Below, one piece after another: positions 45,219 through 53,581 of a stretch of DNA of 64,000 nt (the stretch's first letter is position 1; each line of letters begins with the position of its first letter). A program made the position numbers and the translations under genes. Under the pieces are notes generated by a model. It made no database searches. It was not told the DNA's origin and worked only from the letters and a program-made list of their open reading frames with translations. Origin of the DNA: an uncultured Lachnospiraceae bacterium. GTDB lineage: Bacteria > Bacillota > Clostridia > Lachnospirales > Lachnospiraceae. The stretch lies in NCBI GenBank assembly GCA_910578345.1, contig CAJTRA010000008.1, positions 73,766-137,765 of the forward strand, read 5' to 3'.

Positions 45219-47066
45219 ATGCCGCCATATCAGGAAGAATATATTGCAAATTTAAGAGATATTGCTGCGCTCGCGGCGCGAAAGAAGACGGAAGGCCGTT
45301 CTTTCGAGGCTTACCAGACAGAATGGATGGCAGACAGAGCAAAGATCGGCCAGAAAGTAAACCGCAATATGGAACTGCTCAGAACGGAATTGTTTCCTCT
45401 GCTGGACCATCTTTTAGAAGCAGGAGAAGAAGAGAGGACGCAGCTGCAGGAATTCGCGGGCAGACTTTTTCGGGTAGGGGAAGAACTGGACACGGGATTG
45501 TATTGTCAGATCCACCAGGCGCTTCTTAGCCTGGCGAGATTGAAGAAGGATAGAAGCGGTATGATCCGGGAACTCTATTGGTTAGGGCTTGGCAGGAACA
45601 ACCGCTGCAGCAAGATGGTAGGACTGGAGCAGTCTTTGGTGGAGGACTATATGTCCCAGATGCGTCTCTGTTTCACGGAGGCTGGCGCATACCTGAAATA
45701 TTTCGATGAGATTGAGGACCGGGAGACCAGAGATTATATTATACGTGCCCGTGCAAATATGGCATTGGGACAGTTTGCTTCTTCCGGGGAGAAGATCCGG
45801 CGGGTCAGTCAGACGCTTAAGATCCTACAGGACAAATATTATCAGGAGATGGAACCGGAGATTCCCTGGGAGAGATATATTTTCATGACGCACAGGCAGA
45901 TGGCAAGCAGTATGTCTTTCAGTAAAGAGAGCGTGATGAGTGCAGAGGAAATCGAGGCGATCATGGAATCGGTCTATATCGTTTACCAGACACGGATCCA
46001 GGAAGCGGCAGAGAGGAAGGAGAGGCCGCCGATTCACTCTGCTTTCTCTTATAATGCGATTTCCTATTATTGTGGACTGGATACTATGGATGGCTTGCTC
46101 ACGAAGATCGAATATCTGATGGATTCTACGGACTTATCTGACTTTTCTTCGGAGAATATGTATGGCCTGATCTCTCTGCCGGCATTTTATTGTCAGTATT
46201 TGAAGCAGTATCCAGAACTGATCTCTCAGCGAAGCGAATATATTGAGAGTCTGTATCAGCGTATTTTGGAATATGTTGATCATTTTCCTGATGCGCCGGA
46301 TAACGAGACGCTTTTTTTGTATCTCAGGCAGTTGGCCAACAAATTTGTTGAGACCGACAACAGTATTTCCTATGGGGAATTCATGTTGAAGCTTGTCATG
46401 CGGTTTGCGCCGGAGCTATATATCCAGTTTAACCAGGTGGCTGAGGCAGCAGAGGTTTTGTGCCGGATCATCATGCAGGAAGAACCGGACTTTTTTGACG
46501 ATATAACTTGGATCAAAGAGCTGCAATCTCCAGAAGAGAAACGGCAGCAGGCGGCAGAGTATGCAAGAGGCTGCGGATTGTTCCATGATATGGGCAAAAT
46601 CAACTTCATCAATCTTTATACGCAGGCGGGAAGACAATGGTTTGAAGAAGAGTATGAGATGACGCGCCTGCATACGGTCGTGGGCAAGGGATGTCTGGAG
46701 GAAAGTCCTTCTACCCGCCGTTATGCGGATGCCGCCTTGGGGCACCATAGCTGGTATGACGGATCCCGTGGGTATCCAGAGTCTTACAGAAGGCTGGAAT
46801 GTCCACAGCGGCAGATGGTAGATGTGATCAGTCTGCTCGACTGGCTGGAAAACGTGACGGATGCCCAATGTTTGTCTACCGGTACGCAGATGACTTTTGA
46901 CGAGGCGGTTCAAGCAGCCATTTCCATGGAGGGCAGGCGTTTTTCACCGCTTCTGACTGCAAGACTCAGGGATCAACAGATCGTGGAGGCGCTGCGGGCC
47001 GCTTTTGAGAGAGGACGGACAAAAGCCTGCCGCCAGATTTATGATCAGGAACAGCAGAAAGAATGA
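45219..47066 (+). CDS. HD-GYP-type phosphodiesterase domain protein
   Basis: A 615-residue cytosolic protein. The first 430 residues are mostly helical and of unrecognised family. The C-terminal 180 residues contain an HD-GYP-like core: HDMGKI near residue 455, and later HHSWYDGSRGYP. The usual motif is HHExxDGxGYP, so one extra residue sits between Asp-Gly and Gly-Tyr-Pro. HD-GYP enzymes hydrolyse c-di-GMP or related dinucleotides. ATG 45219 follows GGGAG. It probably forms an output or partner of the preceding kinase. Confidence 0.78.
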   Translation: MPPYQEEYIANLRDIAALAARKKTEGRSFEAYQTEWMADRAKIGQKVNRNMELLRTELFPLLDHLLEAGEEERTQLQEFAGRLFRVGEELDTGLYCQIHQALLSLARLKKDRSGMIRELYWLGLGRNNRCSKMVGLEQSLVEDYMSQMRLCFTEAGAYLKYFDEIEDRETRDYIIRARANMALGQFASSGEKIRRVSQTLKILQDKYYQEMEPEIPWERYIFMTHRQMASSMSFSKESVMSAEEIEAIMESVYIVYQTRIQEAAERKERPPIHSAFSYNAISYYCGLDTMDGLLTKIEYLMDSTDLSDFSSENMYGLISLPAFYCQYLKQYPELISQRSEYIESLYQRILEYVDHFPDAPDNETLFLYLRQLANKFVETDNSISYGEFMLKLVMRFAPELYIQFNQVAEAAEVLCRIIMQEEPDFFDDITWIKELQSPEEKRQQAAEYARGCGLFHDMGKINFINLYTQAGRQWFEEEYEMTRLHTVVGKGCLEESPSTRRYADAALGHHSWYDGSRGYPESYRRLECPQRQMVDVISLLDWLENVTDAQCLSTGTQMTFDEAVQAAISMEGRRFSPLLTARLRDQQIVEALRAAFERGRTKACRQIYDQEQQKE

Positions 47067-47087
47067 CGATTAAAGGAGGATACTGTC

Positions 47088-49067
47088 GTGGCAACTAGTG
47101 ATTATGCAGCAGCGTTAAGACAGGGACGGCGCAGCTATCGGGCGGCGCTTACGAGGGGGGAATACCCGTATCTCCCGGTATTAGACGATATTATTTCTTA
47201 TACAGAGACAGCAGGGATTGAGAATATTGGAATTATGGACATTCCCCTTTCCAAGATTGTAGGAACGAAGACGATGGGAAGATCGAATGCCTTTGCCGAT
47301 AACTTTATGCCTCTGCTCCCGGAAGAATCAGAATTTGGCATGAAGTGGGCGGCTGTTTATAAGCATCAGATTGAGGATGGGATCAGCGATCCGATTGTCG
47401 CCTTTGAATTTATGAATCAGTTCTATGTCCAGGAAGGCAATAAGCGTGTCAGCGTGATGAAGTATTTAAAGACTTACAGTATCTCCGCTTCCGTGACTCG
47501 TCTGGTGCCTAAGAAGACGGACGACAAAGAGAACCGCTTGTATTACGAGTTCCTGAATTTCTATGAAGTGTCCCACAGCTACGATGTCTGCTTTTCCAGA
47601 GAAGGCAGTTATAAGAAACTGTTGAAGTTGATGGGCAAGAAGGAGGATGAAGTCTGGAATGACGACGACCGGATGAATCTGCATTCCGCCTGTTATAATT
47701 TCGAGTGCGCCTTTTTCAAAGAGCATGGGGAGAATTTGGATATCAATGTATCTGACGCTTTCCTGATCTATGTGGAGATTTACGGGTATGAGAAGGTAAA
47801 AAGTCAGACGGAAACGGAAATCGTGAAAGCGCTCCAGAAGATGTGGACAGAAATCACGCTGGCCGATCAGGGCAGTCAAGTGGAGCTGATAGAGAATCCA
47901 GAACAGACAAAAGCTTCTATCTTAAATAAACTGATCTCGGCAGGTGTGCCAGATTCTCTGAAGATAGCATTTATCTATACGAAGACGATTGAGACTTCCA
48001 GCTGGGCTTATGCGCATGAACTTGGCCGGCATTATTTAGAGCAGGCTTTCGAGGGCCGGATCACGACGATGGCTTTTGATAAGGCAGACTCGGATGTGGA
48101 AGTGGAAGCGGCGATCGAGCTGGCCATCAAGGCAGGCTGTGAACTGATTTTTACGACGGCGACTCAGATGGTAAACCAGAGTGTGCGCTCTGCGATCCAG
48201 CATCCAAAGGTTAAGATATATAATTGCTCTATTATGATGTCGTATTCTTCGATCTGTACTTATTATGCGAGAATGTATGAATCTAAATTCCTGATGGGGG
48301 CCATTGCGGCAGCGCTGTCTAAGACCGACAGGCTGGGTTATGTGGCGGATTATCCGATCTACGGAGCCATGGCCAATATCAATGCATTTGCGCTGGGCGC
48401 CAAGATGATCAATCCTTATGTGGAGATCCATCTAGTGTGGACGAAGGTGAAAGGAACCGATGCGAGAGAGAAACTGAACCAGGAAGGAATCGTCTTTATT
48501 TCTGACAATGATATGATTACGCCGGGCAATGCTTCCAGAGAGTACGGTATCTATGTGAAAAAGGAAGATGGAACGCTGGAGAATCTGGCGACACCGATCT
48601 GGCATTGGGGTAAATTCTATGAGCAGATCGTGAAGAATATCTTCAGCGGCGGAAGCTCAGAAGCAGATGCGCAGAAGGGGAAGAAAGCAGTGAATTACTG
48701 GTGGGGAATGTCAGCGGATGTGATTGATGTGATCTGTTCGAAGTCCATGCCGCATGGAACCAGCAGACTCATCGAGTTTCTGAAGAGTTCTATCCGTGCC
48801 GGCGCATTCCATCCGTTTGATGGTCCGATCTATGCCCAGGGAGGGATCGTGCAGTGTGAGAAAGGAAGAAGCCTGGGACCGGAAGAGATCATTACAATGG
48901 ACTGGCTTGCGGAGAATGTAGTCGGGAAGATTCCGGACCTGGAGGAACTGACGCAGGAGGCCAGGGCGCTGGTAGAGTTCCAGGGGATTAAGGTGGATGA
49001 ATCTGGCACGGAGAAGAGCGTTTCTGTACAGAGTAGTGGAGCAGATGGGAACGGAGGAATGGCATGA
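47088..49067 (+). CDS. Cytosolic BMP-domain protein with N-terminal ParB-like domain
   Basis: A 659-residue protein without a signal peptide. Residues 48-130 show a ParB/sulfiredoxin-like pattern: MDIPLSKIVG, then ISDPIVAFEF and FYVQEGNKRVSVMKYL. Residues about 285-650 form a BMP/PnrA-type periplasmic-binding fold (LKIAFIYTKTIETSSWAYAH, YARMYESKFLMGAIAAALS, WHWGKFY). BMP proteins usually are secreted nucleoside-binding lipoproteins; a cytosolic one fused to a ParB-like domain is unusual. GTG 47088 follows AAAGGAGG. The stop overlaps the next start (ATGA), and an HD-GYP gene lies 21 bases upstream. Function unknown; nucleoside or nucleotide sensing is a guess. Confidence 0.78.
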   Translation: MATSDYAAALRQGRRSYRAALTRGEYPYLPVLDDIISYTETAGIENIGIMDIPLSKIVGTKTMGRSNAFADNFMPLLPEESEFGMKWAAVYKHQIEDGISDPIVAFEFMNQFYVQEGNKRVSVMKYLKTYSISASVTRLVPKKTDDKENRLYYEFLNFYEVSHSYDVCFSREGSYKKLLKLMGKKEDEVWNDDDRMNLHSACYNFECAFFKEHGENLDINVSDAFLIYVEIYGYEKVKSQTETEIVKALQKMWTEITLADQGSQVELIENPEQTKASILNKLISAGVPDSLKIAFIYTKTIETSSWAYAHELGRHYLEQAFEGRITTMAFDKADSDVEVEAAIELAIKAGCELIFTTATQMVNQSVRSAIQHPKVKIYNCSIMMSYSSICTYYARMYESKFLMGAIAAALSKTDRLGYVADYPIYGAMANINAFALGAKMINPYVEIHLVWTKVKGTDAREKLNQEGIVFISDNDMITPGNASREYGIYVKKEDGTLENLATPIWHWGKFYEQIVKNIFSGGSSEADAQKGKKAVNYWWGMSADVIDVICSKSMPHGTSRLIEFLKSSIRAGAFHPFDGPIYAQGGIVQCEKGRSLGPEEIITMDWLAENVVGKIPDLEELTQEARALVEFQGIKVDESGTEKSVSVQSSGADGNGGMA

Positions 49068-49696
49068 AGATCCTGGTGCTTGCCGACCAAAAATCAAAAT
49101 ATCTGTATGATTTCTATGAACCGGACAAACTGAAAGATATCGATCTGATCATTTCCTGCGGCGATCTGTCTCCGAACTATCTGTCGTTCTTCGTTACGCT
49201 CTGTAACGTGCCTCTGCTTTATGTCAGGGGCAACCATGATGAGCGGTATGAGACGACGCCGCCGGAGGGATGCATCTGCATCGAAGATGATATCTACGTG
49301 TATCAGGGGATACGTATTCTGGGATTGGGCGGTTCTATGGAATATATTCCCAAGGCGCGCAATCAGTATTCGGAGCGGCATATGCGCAAACGAGTCCGAA
49401 AACTGAGATACAAGCTGTGGCGGCATAAGGGATTCGACATTCTGGTCTCTCATGCGCCGGCTTACCAGGTCAATGATTTAGAGGATCTGCCTCACAGAGG
49501 ATTTAAGATTTTCCGCACGCTGATGGAGAAGTATGAGCCGTCTTTCTTTTTCCATGGACATGTTCATGCCAACTACAGCAGGAAATTCAAGCGGGAAGAC
49601 AGGTTCGGAAAGACGAAGATCATCAATGGGTTCGAGTACTGTATCGTGGAGTATCCGACAAAGGAAGGGACAGGCAGTCCTGCAGAGATTCTATAA
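49064..49696 (+). CDS. Metallophosphoesterase
   Basis: A 210-residue calcineurin-like phosphoesterase with the metal-binding motifs ISCGDLSP, VRGNHDE, LVSHAPAYQ and FHGHVHANY. The first motif D-x-H is replaced by LADQK at the N-terminus, so one metal ligand may be unusual. It overlaps the BMP-fusion gene by 4 bases and is probably made with it. The substrate (nucleotide, phosphodiester or protein) is unknown. Its 3' end overlaps the convergent DUF3842 gene by 6 bases. Confidence 0.88.
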   Translation: MKILVLADQKSKYLYDFYEPDKLKDIDLIISCGDLSPNYLSFFVTLCNVPLLYVRGNHDERYETTPPEGCICIEDDIYVYQGIRILGLGGSMEYIPKARNQYSERHMRKRVRKLRYKLWRHKGFDILVSHAPAYQVNDLEDLPHRGFKIFRTLMEKYEPSFFFHGHVHANYSRKFKREDRFGKTKIINGFEYCIVEYPTKEGTGSPAEIL

Positions 49697-50095
49697 CAGG
49701 GAGTCCACTTTCTCAACGGCGCTGCGGATATAATCGCCTAACGGCAGGTCATCGCAGCCGGCGATATAGTGATTGCACCGACTGACAGGGATGAGGATCT
49801 TGAAAGCCTTGCTGGCGCCGATCGCGGCGGCGATGGCCGGCGTGATTTCACCTAACAGGGCGTTGGCAAAGACAATGCCGATGGGACCGACGATGAGATC
49901 GGAGTCGGCGGCATTGACGATCACGGCATTGTCCCCGGTTGCACAGTAATCGGCCCCGGCTTTCAGCATGGAGGCAGTGGCAGCGCTGTTAGTGCCGATG
50001 GCGTAGAGTTCCAAATCAGGATGCTTTTTCTTTAGCTGTTCAATGATTGTGCGGCCGATCCGGCCGCCTTGTCCGTCTATAATAGTAATTTTCAT
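49691..50095 (-). CDS. DUF3842 family protein
   Basis: A 134-residue protein with a Rossmann-like start (MKITIIDGQGGRIGRTIIEQ) and a middle part typical of DUF3842 (GDNAVIVNAADSDLIVGPIG, then NALLGEITPAIAAAIGAS). ATG at 50093-50095 with AAAGGAAC upstream is chosen; the frame stays open through the upstream hairpin but that part is not conserved. The family has no known function; the GQGGRIG loop suggests nucleotide binding. Confidence 0.88.
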   Translation of the reverse strand: MKITIIDGQGGRIGRTIIEQLKKKHPDLELYAIGTNSAATASMLKAGADYCATGDNAVIVNAADSDLIVGPIGIVFANALLGEITPAIAAAIGASKAFKILIPVSRCNHYIAGCDDLPLGDYIRSAVEKVDSLL

Positions 50096-50168
50096 GTAGT
50101 TTGTTCCTTTTGATTTTTCTTTATCATAATGTAAGTTTGGGGAAATAGCAAGAAAAGAATCTGACACA

Positions 50169-50199
50169 AAAACCTCGAAGGCTGAGCCTTCGAGGTTTT
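50169..50199 (-). terminator. 14-bp hairpin, terminator-like, before DUF3842
   Basis: AAAACCTCGAAGGC (50169-50182) pairs perfectly with GCCTTCGAGGTTTT (50186-50199). On the minus strand TTTTT ends the stem. It lies in the probable leader of the DUF3842 gene, about 75 bases before its start. Confidence 0.65.
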
Positions 50200-50207
50200 C
50201 GCTTGTG

Positions 50208-50287
50208 TAAAAGGGGAATTCTTCCGGAATTGCTATAACCAACTTGACTTCCGTGATCAAGTCTATCTATACTATAATCCCCTTTAC
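50208..50287 (-). promoter_or_regulatory. Structured element upstream of DUF3842
   Basis: On the minus strand GTAAAGGGGATT (about 50276-50287) pairs with AATTCCCCTTTTAC (about 50208-50221), closing a region with an ACTTGA/TCAAGT hairpin inside (50243-50263). With the terminator-like hairpin that follows, the layout resembles a riboswitch or attenuator. No known class was recognised. Promoter-like boxes inside the element make the transcript start uncertain. Confidence 0.35.
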
Positions 50288-50289
50288 CG

Positions 50290-50550
50290 ACAAAATCTTT
50301 AATTATATTGCAAAAAAATAACACTATATTAGCAATAATAATGATTTTGGATCAATAAATAACAAAATATTGATTCAAAGTAAAAGTATTTTGATTGATG
50401 CAAAATAAGTGCATAAAAAAAACCTGTCTTACTGACAGGTTTTTTCTAATCCGTTATGACAATATTGCAAATTCTAAATAAAATTCATCATTTATATTTA
50501 AGAAAAGGCACATCGTAATACTGATTATGAGATTATAAGAACGATGTCTC
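50290..50550. other. AT-rich intergenic region
   Basis: Very AT-rich, with imperfect repeats of ATTTTGATTGATGC-like sequence around 50350-50400, and the cold-shock gene terminator at 50417-50445. No gene is supported. The stretch 50446-50550 would be an unusually long 3' untranslated region of the cold-shock gene. Confidence 0.4.
50417..50445. terminator. Bidirectional terminator after cold-shock gene
   Basis: AAAAAACCTGTC (50417-50428) pairs with GACAGGTTTTTT (50434-50445) around a 5-base loop, giving T-runs on both strands. Confidence 0.85.
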
Positions 50551-50751
50551 TTATAATTTTGTTACGTTTACGGCCTGAGGTCCTTTTTCGCCATTAACTA
50601 CTTCGTACTCAACAGCAGCGCCTTCTTCAAGAGATTTAAAGCCTTCCATGTTAAGTCCTGAGTAATGAACGAAAACATCGTTACCCTGCTCATCGGAAAT
50701 AAATCCGTAGCCCTTTTGGTTATTAAACCATTTTACTGTACCTTTGTTCAT
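50551..50751 (-). CDS. cspA: Cold-shock protein
   Basis: A 66-residue cold-shock domain protein, an RNA chaperone of the OB fold. RNP1 is KGYGFISD and RNP2 is VFVHYSG; the sequence starts MNKGTVKWFNNQKGYG. ATG at 50749-50751 follows GGAGG. A promoter (TTTACA, TATTCT) gives a leader of about 45 bases, shorter than in some temperature-regulated csp genes. The symbol is generic, because paralogues cannot be told apart. Confidence 0.95.
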   Translation of the reverse strand: MNKGTVKWFNNQKGYGFISDEQGNDVFVHYSGLNMEGFKSLEEGAAVEYEVVNGEKGPQAVNVTKL

Positions 50752-50801
50752 CGTACATACCTCCAAAAAAATATAAGTAAGCTGACTTTGTCAACATTGA
50801 T

Positions 50802-50830
50802 AGAATAGCACAAGTTCGGCGAAATGTAAA
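50802..50830 (-). promoter_or_regulatory. Promoter of the cold-shock gene
   Basis: Reading leftward, TTTACA (50825-50830) and TATTCT (50802-50807) are separated by 17 bases. Confidence 0.6.
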
Positions 50831-50956
50831 GCATTGTTTTTTCTTATTTAGTCAATTATTATTAAAATGTGGAATTGTGGCAATCGTACAGACAGATTTG
50901 CTACAGGGAAGCGGTCAGATGTGCTGCAAAGCAGATAAAAAAGGTGGTATCGGCAT

Positions 50957-51475
50957 ATGGAAGGTGCGCTCAGAAGAGAAAAGATTATAGAGATCCTGCA
51001 GCGGGAGACTGCTCCGGTTTCCGGGGCTGAACTTGCAAGACGTACAGGGGTCAGCAGGCAGGTGATCGTTCAGGATATCGCGTTGCTTCGCGCTTCTTAT
51101 CAGAATATCATCTCAACAAACAGAGGATATTTATTATATGTAGAAACTGTGCGGCCAAAGAGGTATAGAAGGGTCGTCAAAGTAAAGCACCGCAAGGAGG
51201 ATATCGTCAGAGAGTTAGACTGCATCGTAGATGCCGGCGGAAAAGTCCTCAACGTGCTCGTAGAGCATGAGATCTACGGTACTCTGTCAGGGGATCTTGT
51301 CATTAACAGCCGGGCAGACGTGCGGAAGTTTATGCACAGGGTTGAAGCCTGTGGAACGAAGCCCTTGACAGATCTGACAGAGGGGATACACTTTCATACG
51401 GTAGAGGCCGAGCAGGAGGAGACGCTGGACGCTGTGGAGAGGGCGCTTGCAGAGGAGGGATTTCTCTTCGCATAG
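50957..51475 (+). CDS. niaR: NiaR-type niacin-responsive repressor (HTH and 3H domain)
   Basis: A 172-residue regulator with an N-terminal HTH_11 domain (LQRETAPVSGAELARRTGVS) and a C-terminal 3H domain with its conserved His residues in VLVEHEIYGTL and IHFHTVEA. NiaR represses NAD-synthesis and niacin-uptake genes when nicotinic acid is present. No such genes lie next to it. AAAGGTGG lies before the ATG. Length is normal (about 170). Confidence 0.92.
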   Translation: MEGALRREKIIEILQRETAPVSGAELARRTGVSRQVIVQDIALLRASYQNIISTNRGYLLYVETVRPKRYRRVVKVKHRKEDIVRELDCIVDAGGKVLNVLVEHEIYGTLSGDLVINSRADVRKFMHRVEACGTKPLTDLTEGIHFHTVEAEQEETLDAVERALAEEGFLFA

Positions 51476-51476
51476 A

Positions 51477-51506
51477 TTGTTTTTTGTGCGTCATTTGTGG
51501 TAAAAT
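51477..51506 (+). promoter_or_regulatory. Possible promoter of the M23-like gene
   Basis: TTGTTT (51477-51482) and TAAAAT (51501-51506) are separated by 18 bases, 28 bases before the GTG start. Confidence 0.4.
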
Positions 51507-51534
51507 GAGAAAAGATGACCGGAGGTGATTTCTA

Positions 51535-52254
51535 GTGCAGACAGAAGGCAGCAGGAGAAAAAGAAAAGTAAATTACATGCTGATGCTGTTCATGGACTCT
51601 AAGGAGGGGCGTATCCGTCAGATGGGATTCGGACCGGTCCTGGTGGAGTCAGTGGCGGTCATTGGACTGGCAGTTGTTGTGACTCTTGCAATTCTATGCT
51701 ATCGGGGCGACAAGAAGATAGAAGCTTTGACGGCAGAGACACAGCAGCAGAAGAAAGAGATAGAAGACTTGACAGAAGAGAAAGCGGATCTGATTTCTTT
51801 GCGGGAGGAGCTTTCGAATAAAGTTACGATCCTGAGCGATACGATCAACCAGAAAGTGGAAGAGGAAGAAATTATGGAGCAGGAGCGTGCACAGGCGCAT
51901 ATGCCGGTCGGTTTTCCCCTCTCTTCTTCGGCTTCGCTGGAGGAAGCGGAAGGCGATAACCCGATGGTCAAGTTAAATGGCAGCGAGGGCAGCAGCGTGA
52001 TTGCTTCTGCGGATGGTACGATCACTTCGATCACAACCGACAGCGGCTATCTGCATTGTATCAGGATAGATCATGGGAATGGATACCACAGTATTTACCG
52101 TAACGATGGGGACGTTATGGTGAAGGAGGGAGATGAAGTCGTCAGAGGGGCGATCCTGTACGTGATTGGGGAGGACAGTACAGAGCTTGGGTATCAGATC
52201 ATGTATGAGGAGAAATATATCGATCCGATGGGACTGATCAACATTGACGGTTAG
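51535..52254 (+). CDS. Degenerate M23 (LytM) domain membrane protein
   Basis: A 239-residue protein: a basic cytosolic start, one membrane helix (VLVESVAVIGLAVVVTLAIL), a coiled coil at about residues 60-110, and a C-terminal LytM fold (GTITSITTDSGYLHCIRIDH, VKEGDEVVRGAILYVIG). The active HxxxD and HxH motifs are missing (GYQIMYEE replaces the latter), so it is probably not a peptidase. Such inactive LytM proteins often activate amidases or, like SpoIIQ, link compartments in sporulation. GTG start follows GGAGGTGATTTCTA. Confidence 0.8.
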   Translation: MQTEGSRRKRKVNYMLMLFMDSKEGRIRQMGFGPVLVESVAVIGLAVVVTLAILCYRGDKKIEALTAETQQQKKEIEDLTEEKADLISLREELSNKVTILSDTINQKVEEEEIMEQERAQAHMPVGFPLSSSASLEEAEGDNPMVKLNGSEGSSVIASADGTITSITTDSGYLHCIRIDHGNGYHSIYRNDGDVMVKEGDEVVRGAILYVIGEDSTELGYQIMYEEKYIDPMGLINIDG

Positions 52255-52264
52255 ATACGAAAAA

Positions 52265-52288
52265 ACGGGCGTCCTGCGGGACGCCCGT
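52265..52288 (-). terminator. Terminator of the YerC-like gene
   Basis: A 10-bp stem ACGGGCGTCC/GGACGCCCGT with loop TGCG; read leftward it is followed by TTTTTCG. On the + strand no T-run follows, but the hairpin also lies 10 bases after the M23-like gene. Confidence 0.8.
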
Positions 52289-52302
52289 GTGTGTGTAAGA
52301 TT

Positions 52303-52587
52303 TTACTTAAGACGCTCGAATATCATATGATAGCCATCATTTCCATAGTTGAGCGAACGGTTGACACGGCTGATTGTGGCAGTGGATGCGCCGGTTTTCT
52401 CGGCTATTTCCAGATAAGTTTTGTGACTCCTCAACATATTAGCGACTTCGAAACGCTGGGACAGGGAGAGAAGTTCATTCACTGTGCACAGATCTTCAAA
52501 GAAAGCGTAGCACTCTTCTTTGGTCTTCAGGCTGAGAACAGCATCAAATAACTGATCCACAGCATCGTTTTTAAGTTTTTTATTCAT
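52303..52587 (-). CDS. YerC/YecD family TrpR-related regulator
   Basis: A 94-residue TrpR-like DNA-binding protein: FFEDLCTVNELLSLSQRFEV, then the helix-turn-helix TYLEIAEKTGASTATISRVN. ATG at 52585-52587 with CAGGAGG upstream is preferred to 52632. The family is widespread in Firmicutes (YerC); targets are poorly known. It is transcribed leftward, with a terminator just after its stop. Confidence 0.9.
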   Translation of the reverse strand: MNKKLKNDAVDQLFDAVLSLKTKEECYAFFEDLCTVNELLSLSQRFEVANMLRSHKTYLEIAEKTGASTATISRVNRSLNYGNDGYHMIFERLK

Positions 52588-52860
52588 GATCAAGGCCTCC
52601 TGTAGTTCCGGGTTGGCAGTGGTTGCTTTCATACGTTAAAACTGCACTGCTACTATGTATGAATATAACATAATATGGTATATTTGTAAATGTAGTTGCC
52701 GGCTTGATTCACGACAAGCAGATGAATGATGAAAATACTTGTCATGTAGTAATAAAAACTATATAATGAAATCTATAACAGACGTTTATATGAGACCAGC
52801 TGGATATGTTTTGTCATATCCTGTCAGCGAGGATCTCTGGGAAAAAGAAAGGTATAGGAA

Positions 52861-53502
52861 ATGACGATCAATACGGAAGATCTGTTAAACAGTATACTGG
52901 AAAGTCTTGACAGGATTGAATCTATTAAGGCGGATGACATTCCCAATATTGACCTCTATATGGATCAGGTCACTACTTTTATGGAAGCTCATCTGAGACA
53001 TTCAACGAGAAATCCCGATGTAGATAAGATTTTGACGAAGACAATGATCAATAATTATGCAAAGAATGATCTTCTTCCGCCTCCGGTCAGGAAGAAATAC
53101 TCGAAAGAGCATGTAATGCTGTTGATTTTCATCTATTATTATAAGGGAATTTTGTCGATTAGTGACATACAGAGATTGCTTCAGCCGATCACAGGCAGGT
53201 TTTTTAACACAGCCGGAGAATATGGACTGGAAAATATCTATGAGGAGGCATTCAGTCTAGAGAAAGAGCAGATTGCGATTTTGAAGGAGGATATCAGAGA
53301 GCGGTTCAAGCGATCGGAACATACTTTTGAGGATGCGCCGGAGGAAAACAAGGATTTCCTGCAGACATTCGCCTTTATCTGTATGCTGAGTTTCGATGTC
53401 TATGTCAAGAAACTTCTGATCGAGAAGATGATCGATGGTATGCGCAAGGAAGAGAAGAATCGGGGAGAGAAGAAGCAGAAGCCCAAAACAACAGAAGAGT
53501 GA
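52861..53502 (+). CDS. DUF1836 family protein
   Basis: A 213-residue protein matching DUF1836: TKTMINNYAKNDLLPPPVRK followed by YSKEHVMLLIFIYYYKGILS. The first part looks like a MerR-type helix-turn-helix, so it may be a regulator. The C-terminal 30 residues are Lys/Glu-rich and disordered. AAAGG lies just before the ATG. A 270-base upstream gap holds no other clear feature. Confidence 0.85.
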   Translation: MTINTEDLLNSILESLDRIESIKADDIPNIDLYMDQVTTFMEAHLRHSTRNPDVDKILTKTMINNYAKNDLLPPPVRKKYSKEHVMLLIFIYYYKGILSISDIQRLLQPITGRFFNTAGEYGLENIYEEAFSLEKEQIAILKEDIRERFKRSEHTFEDAPEENKDFLQTFAFICMLSFDVYVKKLLIEKMIDGMRKEEKNRGEKKQKPKTTEE

Positions 53503-53581
53503 TCCTGCGCAGACGGATTTTTAGAGTCGGGCAGAATTTAAATACAGGAAAGATTGTGCAAGGGGTATCTGGAGAGTAGAA

